Source of the DNA: Nemertoderma westbladi
Taxonomy: Eukaryota > Xenacoelomorpha > Nemertodermatida > Nemertodermatidae
Direction of reading: 5' to 3'
NCBI GenBank assembly: GCA_032718475.1
Contig: JAUCBJ010008859.1
Coordinates: forward strand, 1-57,495
Length of the DNA: 57,495 nucleotides
Position 1 is the stretch's first letter, and every line of letters begins with the position of its first letter. Positions 1 to 10,793 of the stretch are shown piece by piece. The notes under the pieces are model-generated. The model did no database searches. It was given only the letters and a program-made list of their open reading frames with translations, and was not told the origin of the DNA. Position numbers and translations under genes: made by a program.

Positions 1-420
1 ATACTGGTTGCCTATTACAATTTCTCTCTGGTTAGTCTACAGCCACAACTCCCAGCTAGCTCCACACCAGCAGAGACTTGACCAATAATCATTCCCAGCA
101 CTAGCTGCCTTACACACACATCCTTCCATCGTACCAGCATGTTAGCCAATAAATGAGCAGTATTTAATGAGAATCAATTTTTTATGACGTTTTAATTACT
201 TTAGATCAATTAAAGACACAATTAATAAAGCAAATCGCTTGAACTAATTAAAAACTATAATAGAATAGCGTATGTGGATTACATCTGTATAATTTTTAAG
301 TATAATTATTTAAATCTTATACTGTAAAACAATTAATTTCCTTTAACAGGCAGGTTGAAAATGGTGTTTTTACCGTAATCAACTTAATTAACTAATTAAC
401 TGCTATTATCTTAGCTTCTC
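1..420. other. AT-rich sequence without recognised gene
   Basis: I see no open frame with protein-like composition and no long repeat in this stretch. It is AT-rich intergenic or repeat-derived DNA. Confidence 0.6.
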
Positions 421-537
421 GAAGGCCACACGGAAATTCTACTTGGAAAATTTCTAAACTTTTGCCAAACAACATGTGTACCAAGTTTGGATAGATTTCA
501 TCAAAGATTGGCTGAGTTATTAACGTTTAAAATTGGA
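421..537 (+). repeat. Dispersed repeat R1, copy 1
   Basis: About 100 bases beginning near aaattctacttggaaaat and including accaagtttggatagatttc match 10796-10888 closely, in the same orientation. Near 1803-1820 a short stretch (aaccaaacttggtac) matches part of it in reverse. It codes for nothing visible. I infer a piece of an interspersed element of unknown class. Confidence 0.7.
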
Positions 538-887
538 CGCGACAGAACGACACGTTCGTGGGGCCTTCGCGCAGCACGAGGCCCATTTATGAGATACAAA
601 TTAAAATTGTGCGACTGTATCACAAAATCAGGTTATGAGAGATTAACCCACACCACCAATTAATCAAAGAAAGGGGGACAGTACGTGTTCACCCCTTTTA
701 ATCTGCACCCCCCCCCCCCCCCCCCTCCCCCACCCACCAATACATAACCGCGACATCTACCACCCACGGAAGGGTAGCACGAACTTATTTCCAAACGCAC
801 GTTCAATATGCAAAGCCAGGTGGTTTATAGGAATATAATCAATGCAGTACTCGTCTTCATTATAAGCCTCTTTGCGTTCGACCTGTT
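538..887. other. Intergenic, with an 18-base poly-C run
   Basis: No gene is visible. The run of C at 708-725 is one of about ten long C or G homopolymers in this window. Several of the others lie inside inverted repeats. Confidence 0.6.
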
Positions 888-1283
888 TTATATTAAAATA
901 TATTTATTAAACGCAGGCTGACGCTCTTTATAATAATTATACCTAGGGATGCCAGCTTCCAGACTTTCAATCTTTACTGCCACGCAAACCCCGCAGAGGA
1001 AGTTTTGGTTTGAGAGATCAAGCCCATCGGCAATTGGTGTTTCAATTTCGGTCCAGGAACTCTGACAATGGGAGCATTCAATCTTAGCTGTGGTCCATTC
1101 CCGTGGTTTCGGCTTCCTTTTCTTCGTCCCAATGACAGATTCTTCTGAAGACGTTCGATTCGCTTTCAGTTTATTGTTGGCGTTTGTGTTTTGAAGTTGT
1201 ATTCGAGTGGACAGTCGCGCCGGTTTCGAGGTAACCATACCGACCTGTGATAAGCGTTGGTTTTGTTGAGTGCCGGTATTCAT
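888..1283 (-). pseudogene. LINE ORF1 N-terminal fragment with zinc-finger motif
   Basis: This 131-residue frame starts at an ATG. Its first half is basic and low-complexity (KKRKPKPRE). It then carries Cys-x2-Cys (CSHC, about residue 70) and, after 25 residues, CGVC followed by AVKIESLE. That spacing resembles the PHD-like finger at the N-terminus of CR1/L2-type LINE ORF1 proteins, and the FYCGRC...I of LINE A ORF1 in this window is similar. No coiled coil or RNA-binding domain follows, so it is either a truncated element or a short exon. The family assignment is by motif resemblance only. A small host zinc-finger protein is the alternative. Confidence 0.45.
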
Positions 1284-1838
1284 CTTCTTTCACCTCTTCA
1301 ATGTCAGATGTTGCAAATACTGATAACACGAATAACGGTATATATTTCAATACTTGTCAATAGTAATATATATAATTTAGATAACTATTTTATATCTGTA
1401 CTGTTGAGCAAACTCTACATAAATTTCAACCTGTGTATCGCCGGTAGTGCTGTTGCTGTGCAAGTGCTGAAGTGCTAGTTGCCACCGGTCACGCGGTCAG
1501 CCGGTACCGGTAGTAGGGTGGTACCATGGCCTACTACACACAGGCCATGACAAGGACTTGCCGTGAAATTAGCGTAGGCTGACTGATGAATTATCAAATA
1601 TTATATTTTCCACGAATGCAGGGTCCATATTTAAAAGAAGATGACTAGATTTTCGTAAAGAATTTAATTGAAACAGTATTTAATAATTAATAAATTAATT
1701 ATCGCTCGAGTTCCTGCAGCTTTTATTCGTTTGTGGCTGCCTCTGGCTATGTTTGTGGCAGGAATGTTTGAACGCTAATAAGTCGGTCAATCATGGATGA
1801 AATGGAACCAAACTTGGTACTCATGTAGTCTATAAAAA
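1284..1838. other. Intergenic, no gene seen
   Basis: AT-rich sequence with a short CCGGT-rich patch near 1480-1515. I could not support any gene. Confidence 0.5.
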
Positions 1839-2052
1839 ATTTAGAAATTCTACACACAGACAGACTTCTACAGTTCCCCGGTCTGCCGCTAGGGGGCGAA
1901 TTAACAGAAACGTAAAAATAGCTGTAATTATAGAACCAACGATCAGATTCATCTGAAATTTAGTAGTAGTTACCTAAGAGCATTGCTTAATTAGAAATTC
2001 TACAGAGACTTTTTTAGACAGTTCCTGTCTGCCGCTAGTGGGGAATTGTTAG
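1839..2052 (+). repeat. Direct repeat pair with CTCF-like core
   Basis: Two related copies (1839-1912 and 1990-2052) begin ttagaaattctaca and end at ctgccgctag followed by a G run. The first contains CCGCTAGGGGGC at 1886-1897, one mismatch from the animal CTCF core CCASYAGRKGGC. The second copy has further mismatches. The copies are separated by about 75 bases of unrelated sequence. Whether CTCF binds here cannot be told from sequence. Confidence 0.5.
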
Positions 2053-2156
2053 AGCTCCAGTTCAACGTGCTTAGCACGGTTTAATAAACAATCAATTAAT
2101 TATTTTATTCAATACAGTAATTATAACAGTAAAATGCAATGTATTCTATTTTTTAG

Positions 2157-2683
2157 TGAAATCAAGAGATAGGAGGGGGGTGGGACTGGACGCAAATCCC
2201 ATCTTGGCGAATTAATATCCCGCCTCAAGGTTATCGTTCATATGCGTACCTCTGGCAAAAGAAGCAGGTCACAGTGGTGGTGTTTTCTAACCAAAACAAT
2301 AAACTAATCTCCATTACTTAATTAACGGAAAGGAGCAGGTTACAGTGGTGGGCTTTTCTAACCAAAACAATAAACAATATCTCAATAACATAGGGTATTT
2401 CATACTTATAGTCTTATTTTTGCAATACGAAAATACCAGAGGTACGCATATGAACTATAACTCGCCTCAATATTAATTTCTCAATTTTGGGAAAGGAGCA
2501 GGTTACAGTGGCACGTTATTTTAACCAAAACAATAAAGTAAACACAATAGAACAGGTTAGTTTTATTTTTGAGAGTAATCAGCTGTTGTTATTTGCGTCC
2601 AATTTCCCCTGGAGAGGGATGAATTTTTATTGCGTCCAGTCCCCCCCCCCCCCCCCCCCCCCTATCTTGAAATCAAATACCAA
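2157..2683. mobile_element. Foldback element of about 530 bp
   Basis: The left arm (gaaatcaagagatagg, then G run, then gactggacgcaa, about 2160-2200) is matched in reverse by the right arm (ttgcgtccagt, then a C run, then cctatcttgaaatc, about 2627-2680). The C run in the right arm is 20 or more bases and its left counterpart only about six G. Inside is a second inverted pair, gttcatatgcgtacctctgg (2229-2254) and ccagaggtacgcatatgaac (2437-2457). No transposase is present, so it is non-autonomous. Confidence 0.65.
2262..2546 (+). repeat. Three copies of a GCAGGTYACAGTGG...AACCAAAACAATAAA unit
   Basis: Copies of about 55 bases lie at about 2262-2320, 2329-2385 and 2490-2546 inside the foldback element. 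Each has an invariant ending taaccaaaacaataaa. A fourth, diverged copy lies 53 kb away at about 55253-55292. The first two are almost adjacent and the third is offset. Confidence 0.65.
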
Positions 2684-2711
2684 AAATATATTTATTATAT
2701 GAACAATCTAT

Positions 2712-3257
2712 TTGGAAATTGTAAGTTCGGCCTATATCTTTACCATAAGCTCAGTATCTTTATCTGGTGTGTTTTTATTATTTTACCAATTATTTAATAT
2801 GTTTGATAGAATTGAACAACACCGCCCAACACAACCAACTCTCTATCCGCCTCGAGCATCGAGAATACGAGAAACTCGATCGAAATACCTGCTTATCCCA
2901 GTAGTATCCGTCCGTAAACACCGGACCGCTGCGGTTTACTCCCGTAGAACAGTAGAATTCCCGCAGCTTCCGACCCAATTCGACAACGAATTCGCTTCAC
3001 ACTTTCGCGTCACAGAGAACGTAATCCAGTGCGATAACGTCTGCCCAACGTTCAACCATTTCCCCCAGGCGATCCCAGGATCCGGGCCGCCGCTAAACCC
3101 AGATCGCAATCCTCGTCGATTCGTCCAGTCGTCGACGTATGTCAGTAAGTGGGACTCTTCCCACCGCACTCCAAGGTGGGTGACCGGAGTGAGGCATGAG
3201 GAACTTGGCAGTGGCCCGCATTACGATCTGACTGACCGCCGTATTCCCAGTGTCTGA
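2712..3257 (+). CDS. Hypothetical ORF, 181 residues, doubtful
   Basis: The frame is open and locally GC-richer than its surroundings. The protein starts with a hydrophobic stretch (about residues 5-28) and continues Arg/Pro-rich. I recognise no domain. The opposite strand over 2790-3419 also reads as protein-like sequence, but with two in-frame stops (3093-3095 and near 3001). The GC-rich block may therefore be a decayed coding segment on the minus strand, with the plus ORF its shadow. I cannot decide between them. Confidence 0.22.
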   Translation: MEIVSSAYIFTISSVSLSGVFLLFYQLFNMFDRIEQHRPTQPTLYPPRASRIRETRSKYLLIPVVSVRKHRTAAVYSRRTVEFPQLPTQFDNEFASHFRVTENVIQCDNVCPTFNHFPQAIPGSGPPLNPDRNPRRFVQSSTYVSKWDSSHRTPRWVTGVRHEELGSGPHYDLTDRRIPSV

Positions 3258-3707
3258 GTGTAGTAAATACCCAAATAGAATCGTACTGACAAACAAGCAA
3301 TTCCGTAGTATTCCCCCGTTAATCACCTCTTGAAGCAACTCGGCTGCTCGGGTCCAGATACATCGGACTGTCGGGAGCGTTTCAGACAGTAATGGAGCGG
3401 CATTTGCGAATATTTCCAATGGTTTTATAATAAATAAGGGGATTCAACAGTTCAATGCTAAAACAAATGGATTATTCCTAACCCCACCCCAATACAGCAA
3501 TATACCTAACAGTATATAGCTTTGCAGGATTCTCGATTCAGGGATTGAGTACAGCCTGACAGTACCGGTACACATGGTAGGCCTACATGCAGAATTGCAA
3601 AATTTGTCAGAAAACCCAGCTGATTTATCCTACAGTAATAATAATTTAACGCATTTTAAATTTGGATAAACAAATGTATTATAACTGCAATAACAGTTAC
3701 ACTGATG
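3258..3707. other. Intergenic, no gene seen
   Basis: Apart from the tail of the minus-strand frame mentioned for the preceding ORF, nothing is recognisable. AT-rich. Confidence 0.5.
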
Positions 3708-4015
3708 CTGCACGATTGATTGATTGATTGATTTTTTTTTACACTGGTGGTAGAGCTGGCTAAAAACGTACTGCACCGAACATAATTACTAACTGTAAGG
3801 GGACATGTCGTAAAATGTTAAGTAAATTACATAATAGTTATTTGAGTGTGTAAAGTAAAAACATTCGATTATAAAAAAATTGTGAATTAAAACCAAGTGT
3901 AAGGATAGCCTCATGAGGTATTAAACCTCGTTTCCATGAGGGTCCTATAAATAAAATAGTGGATAATATTAATGTTAAAAAGTTAAGAGGGGGGCTCAGC
4001 CTCGAACAGGTGTTT
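3708..4015 (-). other. LINE A 3' UTR and repeat tail
   Basis: After the ORF2 stop the minus strand runs about 300 bases with no frame and ends in a run of A followed by about five TCAA units (plus strand 3708-3736), the kind of short-repeat tail seen in CR1/L2-like elements. Its segment catggaaacgaggttt (plus 3925-3942 in reverse) recurs twice at 52436-52520, which suggests that site holds relatives of the same tail. Confidence 0.6.
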
Positions 4016-7000
4016 TCAGATATCGGTTTCTGCCAGATTTGTTAGTATGTGTTTTTTCAGTTGGTGTTTGAAGGCATCAAGGGAGGGCGCATTCACTATG
4101 GTCTGGGGTAGGCGATTCCAATGGAGTGGTCCCTTGTAGCTGAACGCGTGCTGCCCGTAGATAGTAGACCGCTGTGGAATGATTTGTTGTTGGTTGTGAG
4201 AGCGTGCGCTGCGTCTCCCAGGAGCCGGTGTAATCATGTCGGAGAGGTATTCTGGCGCCGTACTATGTGCGATCCTGTACATGTGTGCCAGCGTGACAGC
4301 CTCGACACGCTGGGGTAATGGTAGCCAGTTGATTGCCTTGTAGTGAAGGAGGCCAATGTGTTCTCTGGCACCTAGTTTTAGGCAAAAACGAATACATTTC
4401 CGTACTAGGGCCTCCAGTTGGTTTTTGTACTTTAGAGTTATAGAGTTGAACCACGTGGTTGCCGCATAGTCAATGTGCGGCTGTATTAGGGTATTACAAA
4501 GGAGCCTTCTTGTGTGCTGGTCAAGTACTGCTCCGTTACGATGTAGAAACTTTAGGCGATTGTTACCTTTTTTTATTATTTTTGTCGCCATCTCTAAACC
4601 GGTCAGATGCGTGTTAATTTCGGCTCCTAGGTATTTTACTGACATGGAGTTTGTGACTGGTTTGTCATTGCAGAAAACTTTCATTTCATCTGACGCAGCG
4701 ACACGCTGGTGGGATCCCAGTAAGATGCATTCAGTCTTACCATACATAATTAATGGTTAACTTGTTCTCTGCACACCATTCGGCAACGCGTCCCATGGTT
4801 TCGGTTAACGATTTTGATATAGCTTTAGTGTCTTCGTTGCTCATGAGTAGGGCTGTGTCATCGGCAAACGATGGGTCGACTGTATCATCTTCTATTACCT
4901 GATGAAAATCATTTGTTTCAACTATGTAAAGGAGGGCACCCAGGACGGATCCCTCTGGGACTCCATGTTCTATACTAAGTCGAGTTGATTTGGATTTTCC
5001 GATTCGCACATATTGGGATCGGCCGGTTAAATATGATTTAAACCATTTTATTGTTGCTTCTGAGGCCCCTAATGCTCTTAGTTTCTGCAGTAAGATCGTA
5101 TGGTTGACTGTTGTAAACGCTTTGCGTAGATCGATAAGGACCATCCCAGTCACTCTCCCTTTGTCTATGGCTTCCCTTATTACATTATCTACCATTAATA
5201 AAGCTGACTCCGTTGAATAGCCGGGCCTAAAACCCGATTGCAGTCTGTATATGAGCTTCCTAGAAATTAGGTAGTACAGCAGTTGATTGTAACCAACTCG
5301 TTCCAGGATCTTCGAGAGAATGGTCAGGAGTGCTATTGCCCGGTAATTTCCTCTGTCAAGCGATGGTCCCTTCTTCTTGTACGCTGGTTGCACGCAGGCA
5401 TTTTTCCAGCCTTGTGGGAATTCCGATTTCGCAATGGAGAGATTAATAATGTGAGTTAGTGGTTTAAGTAGGACAGCCGCACTGTCTTTGATTACTGCCG
5501 CCGGAATGTCGTCAGGTCCTGTTGCCTTGCTGGCATCAATTTTGTTTAGTATAGCAGCTACATCTGACTCGGTCGCTGGTTGTAGCTCAAAGTCATTGTC
5601 TACAACGCCTAGTCGACGATAATATTGCTTAGTTGCTTCGATACCATATTTACCAGTCGTGGGTGGCAGGTCAGACATTAGTTCTGTAGCGATGTTGGTG
5701 AAGTACTGGTTAAAGCCATTGCAGATCGTTGGTACATCTCTACATATGGCGCCATCTATTATAATCGCGCTAGGGGGCGCTGAGGGTGTCTGGCGTTTTG
5801 TAGGTGGTGCAATGAGTTTGAGAGCCTTCCAGAGCTTCTGGCTGTCCTTCCCTGCAGATGTCAGTTTTGTCTTTATATAGTTGTTTTTCTTGGCCCTGAT
5901 TATATTCGTTGCTGAGTTGCGCAGAAGTCTGTATTCGCATTCATTGTCTGTGGATCTTATTGTGTGCAGTTTCTGGGATGCTCTGTTACGTTTAACTATT
6001 GCCTCGATAACTTCATTGTCGACCCACGGTTTGGTTCTAGACCTAACTCGAAAGGTACCATATGGTGCCAAGGAATCCAGGGTTGATGTTATCGCAGAGG
6101 TTAGTGATTCCACGGCGATATTAACATTTGTCTTTGTCTCTATCTGTGTTATTTGCTCATTACTACTGAGGGCGGAAGCAAACTTGGTCGATGTATATGA
6201 CCTGTACGATCTGCATGTTATGGTCGTTGACAATTGTGTTGGCTGATGAAGACGTTTTCTGGTTGCGAACACCATATAGTGGTCACTGATGCGTTCCTTA
6301 ATGACTCCTGAGTTATTTACCATTGATGGGTTGGATACAAAGATATGGTCAATGATCGTGGATGTTGTTGCGGTAACACGTGTTGGTTCCGCTATGATCT
6401 CGGTTAGTCCATTGCAGTTGCAGAATGATATTAATTTCTTTATATTATCATGGTTTGACGTAAGATGGTCGATGTTCTTTGTTTTCAGTTTTAGATTTTT
6501 GGTATCGGCAATCGGCGTTACATCGACATTTGTATCGCCCATAATTATTACCTCGTTATAAGAAGATATGTCAACCATGATCGACTCGATATTCACGAAA
6601 ATTGCTGAGTCGGCCTCTGGTCTGTAGACCACGCCAGTAAGGATCGGCTTTGTGTTGCTCAAAAGTAATTCACCCAGCAAAATTTCTGATGGGGATTTCC
6701 TACATTCCTTAAGTTCAACAAAGGTTAGTCCTTCTTTTATGAAAAGAGCCACACCTCCACCATGCCTAGACCTGTCTCTCCTATGAAGATGATATCCACG
6801 GATAGATATCTCATCATCTGATATTGAGTCATCTATCTTGGTCTCAGATATAGCGAGAACGTCTATTAAGGGGGATTCCAGAATTATACGCAGTTCGCTT
6901 ATTTTGGGCTTCAGACTATTAATATTGATATGGGCGAAGTGAACTCCTCTGAGGCGGAATTTTGATAGCCAGGGGTTTGCTATTTTGTTTGTAGCCTCTA

Positions 7001-9719
7001 CTGCCGCATTTAACGCGGCATTATCGGGAAACTGGTCGTTTTCATTATCAGTTCGATTATCGTTACCGGGTCTCTGATCGTGATAAGTTACATTTTTGTT
7101 ACCGGGTCTCTGATCAGTTACAGTATCATTACAGATTCTGCCAGGTTGGACATTATCATTATCAGGTCTCTGATCAGTTACATTATCAATACCCCTTCTC
7201 TGATCAGTTACATTATAATTACCGGGTCTATGATCAGTTACATTATCATTACCTGGTCTCTGATCAGTTACATTTTCTTTACACAGTATGCGAGGTTGGA
7301 CATTATCATTACCGGGTCTTTGATCAGTTACAATATCATTACAGAGTCTGTGTGGTTGGACAATATCATTACCGTTTCGCTGACCAGTTACATTATCATT
7401 ACCGGGTCTCTGATCAGTTACATTATCAATACAGTGACTATGATCATAATGTTGTACATTATCATTACCGGGTCTATGATCGTGATCAGTTACATTATCT
7501 TTACCGGATCTCTGAGTAGTTGCATTACTATTGCATAGTCTGCCAGGTTCGACATTATCATTACCGGGTCTCTGATCAGTTACATTATCATTTCCGGGTC
7601 TCTGATCAGTTACATTATAATTACCACCGGGTCTTTGATCAGTTACATTTTCATTACCGGCAGGTCTCCGATCGGTTACATTATCATTACCGGGTCTCTG
7701 ATCAGTTACATTTCCATTACTGGCACGTCTCTGATCAGTTACCTTATCATTACCGGGTCTCTGATCAGTTACATTATCATTACCGGGTCTATTAACAATT
7801 ACATTTTCATTACAGAGTCTGTGAGGTTGGACAATATCATTACCGGGTCTTTGATCAGTTGCAATACCATTACCGGGTCTCTGACCAGTTACATTATCAT
7901 TACAAAGTATATGAGGTTCGACATTATCATTACCGGGTCTTTGATTAGTTATAATATCATTACCGGGTCTCTTACCAGTTACATTATCATTACAAAGTAT
8001 ATGAGGTTCGACATTATCATTACCGGGTCTTTGATTAGTTATAATATCATTACCGGGTCTCTGACCAGTTACATTATCATTACAAAGTATATGAGGTTCG
8101 ACATTATCATTACCGGGTCTTTGATTAGTTATAATATCATTACCGGGTCTCTGACCAGTTACATTATCATTACAGAGTCTGTGTGGTTGGACATTATCAT
8201 TACCGGGTCTTTGGTCAGTTACAACACCTGGTCTCTGATCAGTTACATTATCATTACAGAGTCGGTGTGGTTGGACAACATCATTACCGTTTCTATGACC
8301 AGTTACATTATCATTACCTGGTCTCTGATCAGTTACATTTTCTTTACACAGTATGCGAGGTTGGACATTATCATTACCGGGTCTTTGATCAGTTACAATA
8401 TCATTACCTGGTCTCTGATCAGCTACATTATCATTACAGAGTCTGTGTGGTTGGACAATATCATTACCGTTTCGCTGATCAGTTACATTATCATTATCAC
8501 CGGGTCTTTGATCAGTTACATTTTCATTACCGGCAGGTCTCCGATCGGTTACATTATCATTACCGGGTCTCTGATCAGTTACATTTCCATTACTGGCAGG
8601 TCTCTGATCAGTTACCTTATCATTACCGGGTCTCTGATCAGTTACATTATCATTACCGGGTCTATTAACAATTACATTTTCATTACAGAGTCTGTGAGGT
8701 TTGACAATATCATTACCGGGTCTTTGATCAGTTGCAATACCATTACCGGGTCTCTGACCAGTTACATTATCATTACAAAGTATATGAGGTTCGACATTAT
8801 CATTACCGGGTCTTTGATTAGTTACAATATCATTACCGGGTCTCTGACCAGTTACATTATCATTACAGAGTCTGTGTGGTTGGACATTATCATTACCGGG
8901 TCTTTGGTCAGTTACAACACCTGGTCTCTGATCAGTTACATTATCATTACAGAGTCGGTGTGGTTGGACAACATCATTACCGTTTCTATGACCAGTTACA
9001 TTATCATTACCTGGTCTCTGATCAGTTACATTTTCTTTACACAGTATGCGAGGTTGGACATTATCATTACCGGGTCTTTGATCAGTTACAATATCATTAC
9101 CGGGTCTCTGACCAGTTACATTATCATTACAGAGTCTGTGTGGTTGGACATTATCATTACCGGGTCTTTGGTCAGTTACAACACCTGGTCTCTGATCAGC
9201 TACATTATCATTACAGAGTCTGTGTGGTTGGACAATATCATTACCGTTTCGCTGACCAGTTACATTATCATTACCGGGTCTCTGATCAGTTACATTATCA
9301 TTACAGAGTCGGTGTGGTTGGACAATATCGTTACCTGGTCTCTGATCAGTTACATTTTCATTACAGAGTCTGTGTGGTTGGACATTATCATTACCGGGTC
9401 TTTGACCAGCTACATTATCATTACCGGGTCTCTGATCAGTTACTTTATCAATATCGGGTCTTTGATCAGTTACATTATCATTACTACATAGTCTGCCAGG
9501 TTGGGCGACATCATTACCAGGTCTCTGGTAGGTTACATTATCATTTCCGGGTCTCTGGTAGGTTACATTATCATTTCCGGGTCTCGTTACCTTATTATCA
9601 TTACTGAGTAATTGATCAGTTACAATATCATTACCTGGTCTTTGATCAGTTACATTATCATTACAGGATTTGTGAGATTCGGCATTAACATTACAGAGTA
9701 AAATCCCGACCGTAATTAG
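4016..9719 (-). pseudogene. LINE A ORF2: repeat linker, endonuclease, reverse transcriptase
   Basis: From 9719 down to the stop at 4737 the frame is open with no stop, in the same register as ORF1. The first ~890 codons are 10-residue repeats. The endonuclease begins at about 6960 (HININSL, DVLAISETKIDD, GDTNVD, SDHY). The RT follows with LIDLRKAF, GSVLG and FADD (catalytic aspartates present). Two conserved spots are altered: AFTTV where AFDTV is usual, and PEGS for PQGS. At about 4740 a tandem TATG duplication shifts the frame, so the C-terminal ~240 residues (4016-4747) are out of register. There is no in-frame ATG between 9719 and the endonuclease, so translation by readthrough or fusion with ORF1 is likely. 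ORF2 copies nicked-target DNA from the element RNA. Confidence 0.85.
7040..9700 (-). repeat. 30-bp coding minisatellite inside LINE A
   Basis: Roughly 88 units of 30 bp. On the minus strand each encodes ten residues, mostly DQRPGNDNVT, alternating with variants such as VQPHRLCNDN and VEPHILCNDN. Length variants are all multiples of 3 (for example the 6-base insertion near 7470 and the 3-base insertion near 8495), so the frame is kept throughout. There is higher-order structure: a block starting at 7649 recurs near 8520 (about 870 bases later), and others near 8178, 8871 and 9141. The plus strand is also open in places, which is a side effect of the unit. Confidence 0.9.
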
Positions 9720-9722
9720 TCA
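9717..9722 (-). promoter_or_regulatory. UGA-CUA stop context between ORF1 and ORF2
   Basis: On the minus strand ORF1 ends ACG GAA TGA CTA ATT. The stop is UGA followed directly by CUA, a context known to favour stop-codon readthrough in animal genes and some RNA viruses. The downstream frame is the ORF2 frame and stays open for about 1,660 codons. An alternative ATG overlapping the stop (ATGA) is in another frame and closes after ten codons, so simple stop-start coupling is not available. Confidence 0.6.
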
Positions 9723-10793
9723 TTCCGTTTGCGTAGACATCTCACCTGAACTACGACGAATACGTGTTAGCCGTTCAGGGGATAGGGAGGGTATTGAAGC
9801 TGTTGGTAGAGTTGATCCACGACGGTTAACTCCGGTATCGGTTTGGTCTCCTTGGGTTTGGGAATTATCCCCGCGAACTATGTCGGCTTGACGCCGATCA
9901 GATTTTGATCGAGAAGATTCCACTACTGAGCCATTGATGATAACCCAGTGTTTGGCCGGGTAAGCGGCCTGGAGACGGCGCCGCTCCACACGTAGCTCGT
10001 ATTGAAGACGGTTTTCTTCAGGCGTGTAGTCAGGAGAGATATACACTCCGATATACCTTTCAGACTGACGTAGTTCACGAGCTTTTCGTAGCAAAGCCGC
10101 CCGTTTCTCTAGAGTTAGTGTAGCTATCAGTGGTTTGTTCTGAGTGTTCTGACCCCCAATTAAGCGCTTTGTGGATATCTCCCCCTCCGTTATATTAATG
10201 CCGAGTGATGCAGCAATGTCAATTACAATTTGTTTGTCATCTTGATCCTGTAACAAGCTCGTACCCTTTATTACGATATTATACTTTCGCTTATTTTGTT
10301 CTGCCTCTTCTTCCTTTATCCGTTTCGATAGCACTGCGAGATTGGAGGTGTTTGTCGAAGTTTTAACTTTGGAAGAGTACGAAACGTGTGACCATGTGCC
10401 ACCGTTATCAACTTCTGGATTCGGTGCTCCCTTCTGTGCACAATCCTTGGCATTTGTTATATCCATTCCAAGGTCATCAATTTTCTTTTGAGTTTCATCA
10501 ACGTTGTTTTCAATATCCACACGTAATTCCTTTAGTCTGGAATAAGTCATTTCTTTATTGTCTCCAATCCTTTGCTCGAGTTTGGTTGATGCGCTGGCCA
10601 TAAAGTCCAGTTGTTGCTGGAAGTCGAGAAGTTTGTCGTTAAGTCGCGTTTCAACCGAATCGAGGTCCTTTGTGAACCTAGTTATCCGTTGCCCAATACA
10701 CCGACCACAATAGAAATCGACGCGACCGAAATCCGTCCCTCTTTCTGCGATACAGATCATTGCAATCTTACAACTTGCGCCGGAAGCCCCCAC
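9720..10793 (-). CDS. LINE A ORF1 protein (zinc finger, coiled coil, RRM-like)
   Basis: The 357-residue frame has CKIAMIC and FYCGRCIGQ near its start, which look like part of a Cys-rich finger. It continues with about 90 residues of heptad-like coiled coil (residues 35-120), then a basic segment and YNIVIKGTSLLQD...NKPLIATL...YIGVYISPDYT. The latter has the layout of the RRM/C-terminal RNA-binding module of LINE ORF1 proteins. Such proteins bind the element RNA as trimers and act as chaperones. The frame begins with GTG and the sequence upstream is repeat R1, so the true N-terminus is probably lost. It ends at the UGA described separately. Family assignment is by architecture. Confidence 0.7.
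   Translation of the reverse strand: MGASGASCKIAMICIAERGTDFGRVDFYCGRCIGQRITRFTKDLDSVETRLNDKLLDFQQQLDFMASASTKLEQRIGDNKEMTYSRLKELRVDIENNVDETQKKIDDLGMDITNAKDCAQKGAPNPEVDNGGTWSHVSYSSKVKTSTNTSNLAVLSKRIKEEEAEQNKRKYNIVIKGTSLLQDQDDKQIVIDIAASLGINITEGEISTKRLIGGQNTQNKPLIATLTLEKRAALLRKARELRQSERYIGVYISPDYTPEENRLQYELRVERRRLQAAYPAKHWVIINGSVVESSRSKSDRRQADIVRGDNSQTQGDQTDTGVNRRGSTLPTASIPSLSPERLTRIRRSSGEMSTQTE

Larger units (their letters stand above)
3708..10793 (-). mobile_element. LINE A: CR1/L2-like non-LTR retrotransposon
   Basis: Reading the minus strand from 10793 down, it contains ORF1 with finger remnant, coiled coil and RRM-like region; a UGA stop; about 2.65 kb of in-frame 30-bp repeats; an AP-type endonuclease; a reverse transcriptase; the C-terminal RT region; and about 300 bases of 3' UTR ending in an A run and TCAA repeats (3708-3736). 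The clade is inferred from the endonuclease (HININS...SETKIDDS), the RT and the C-terminal HWNRLP...FKHQLKKH pattern. The 5' end appears truncated inside ORF1 at about 10790, where dispersed repeat R1 begins. The element is dead or nearly so because of a frameshift in ORF2. Confidence 0.85.

Noticed and set aside
7635-9491. 618-codon plus-strand frame of SYIITGSLI repeats
   Set aside because: It is the antisense of the LINE A minisatellite. The minus frame is the one that joins ORF1 and the endonuclease, so the plus frame is a by-product of a 30-base unit without stops.
7040-9700. CRISPR-like array of 30-base repeats
   Set aside because: Units are contiguous with no unique spacers, lie in a LINE frame, and the genome is animal.
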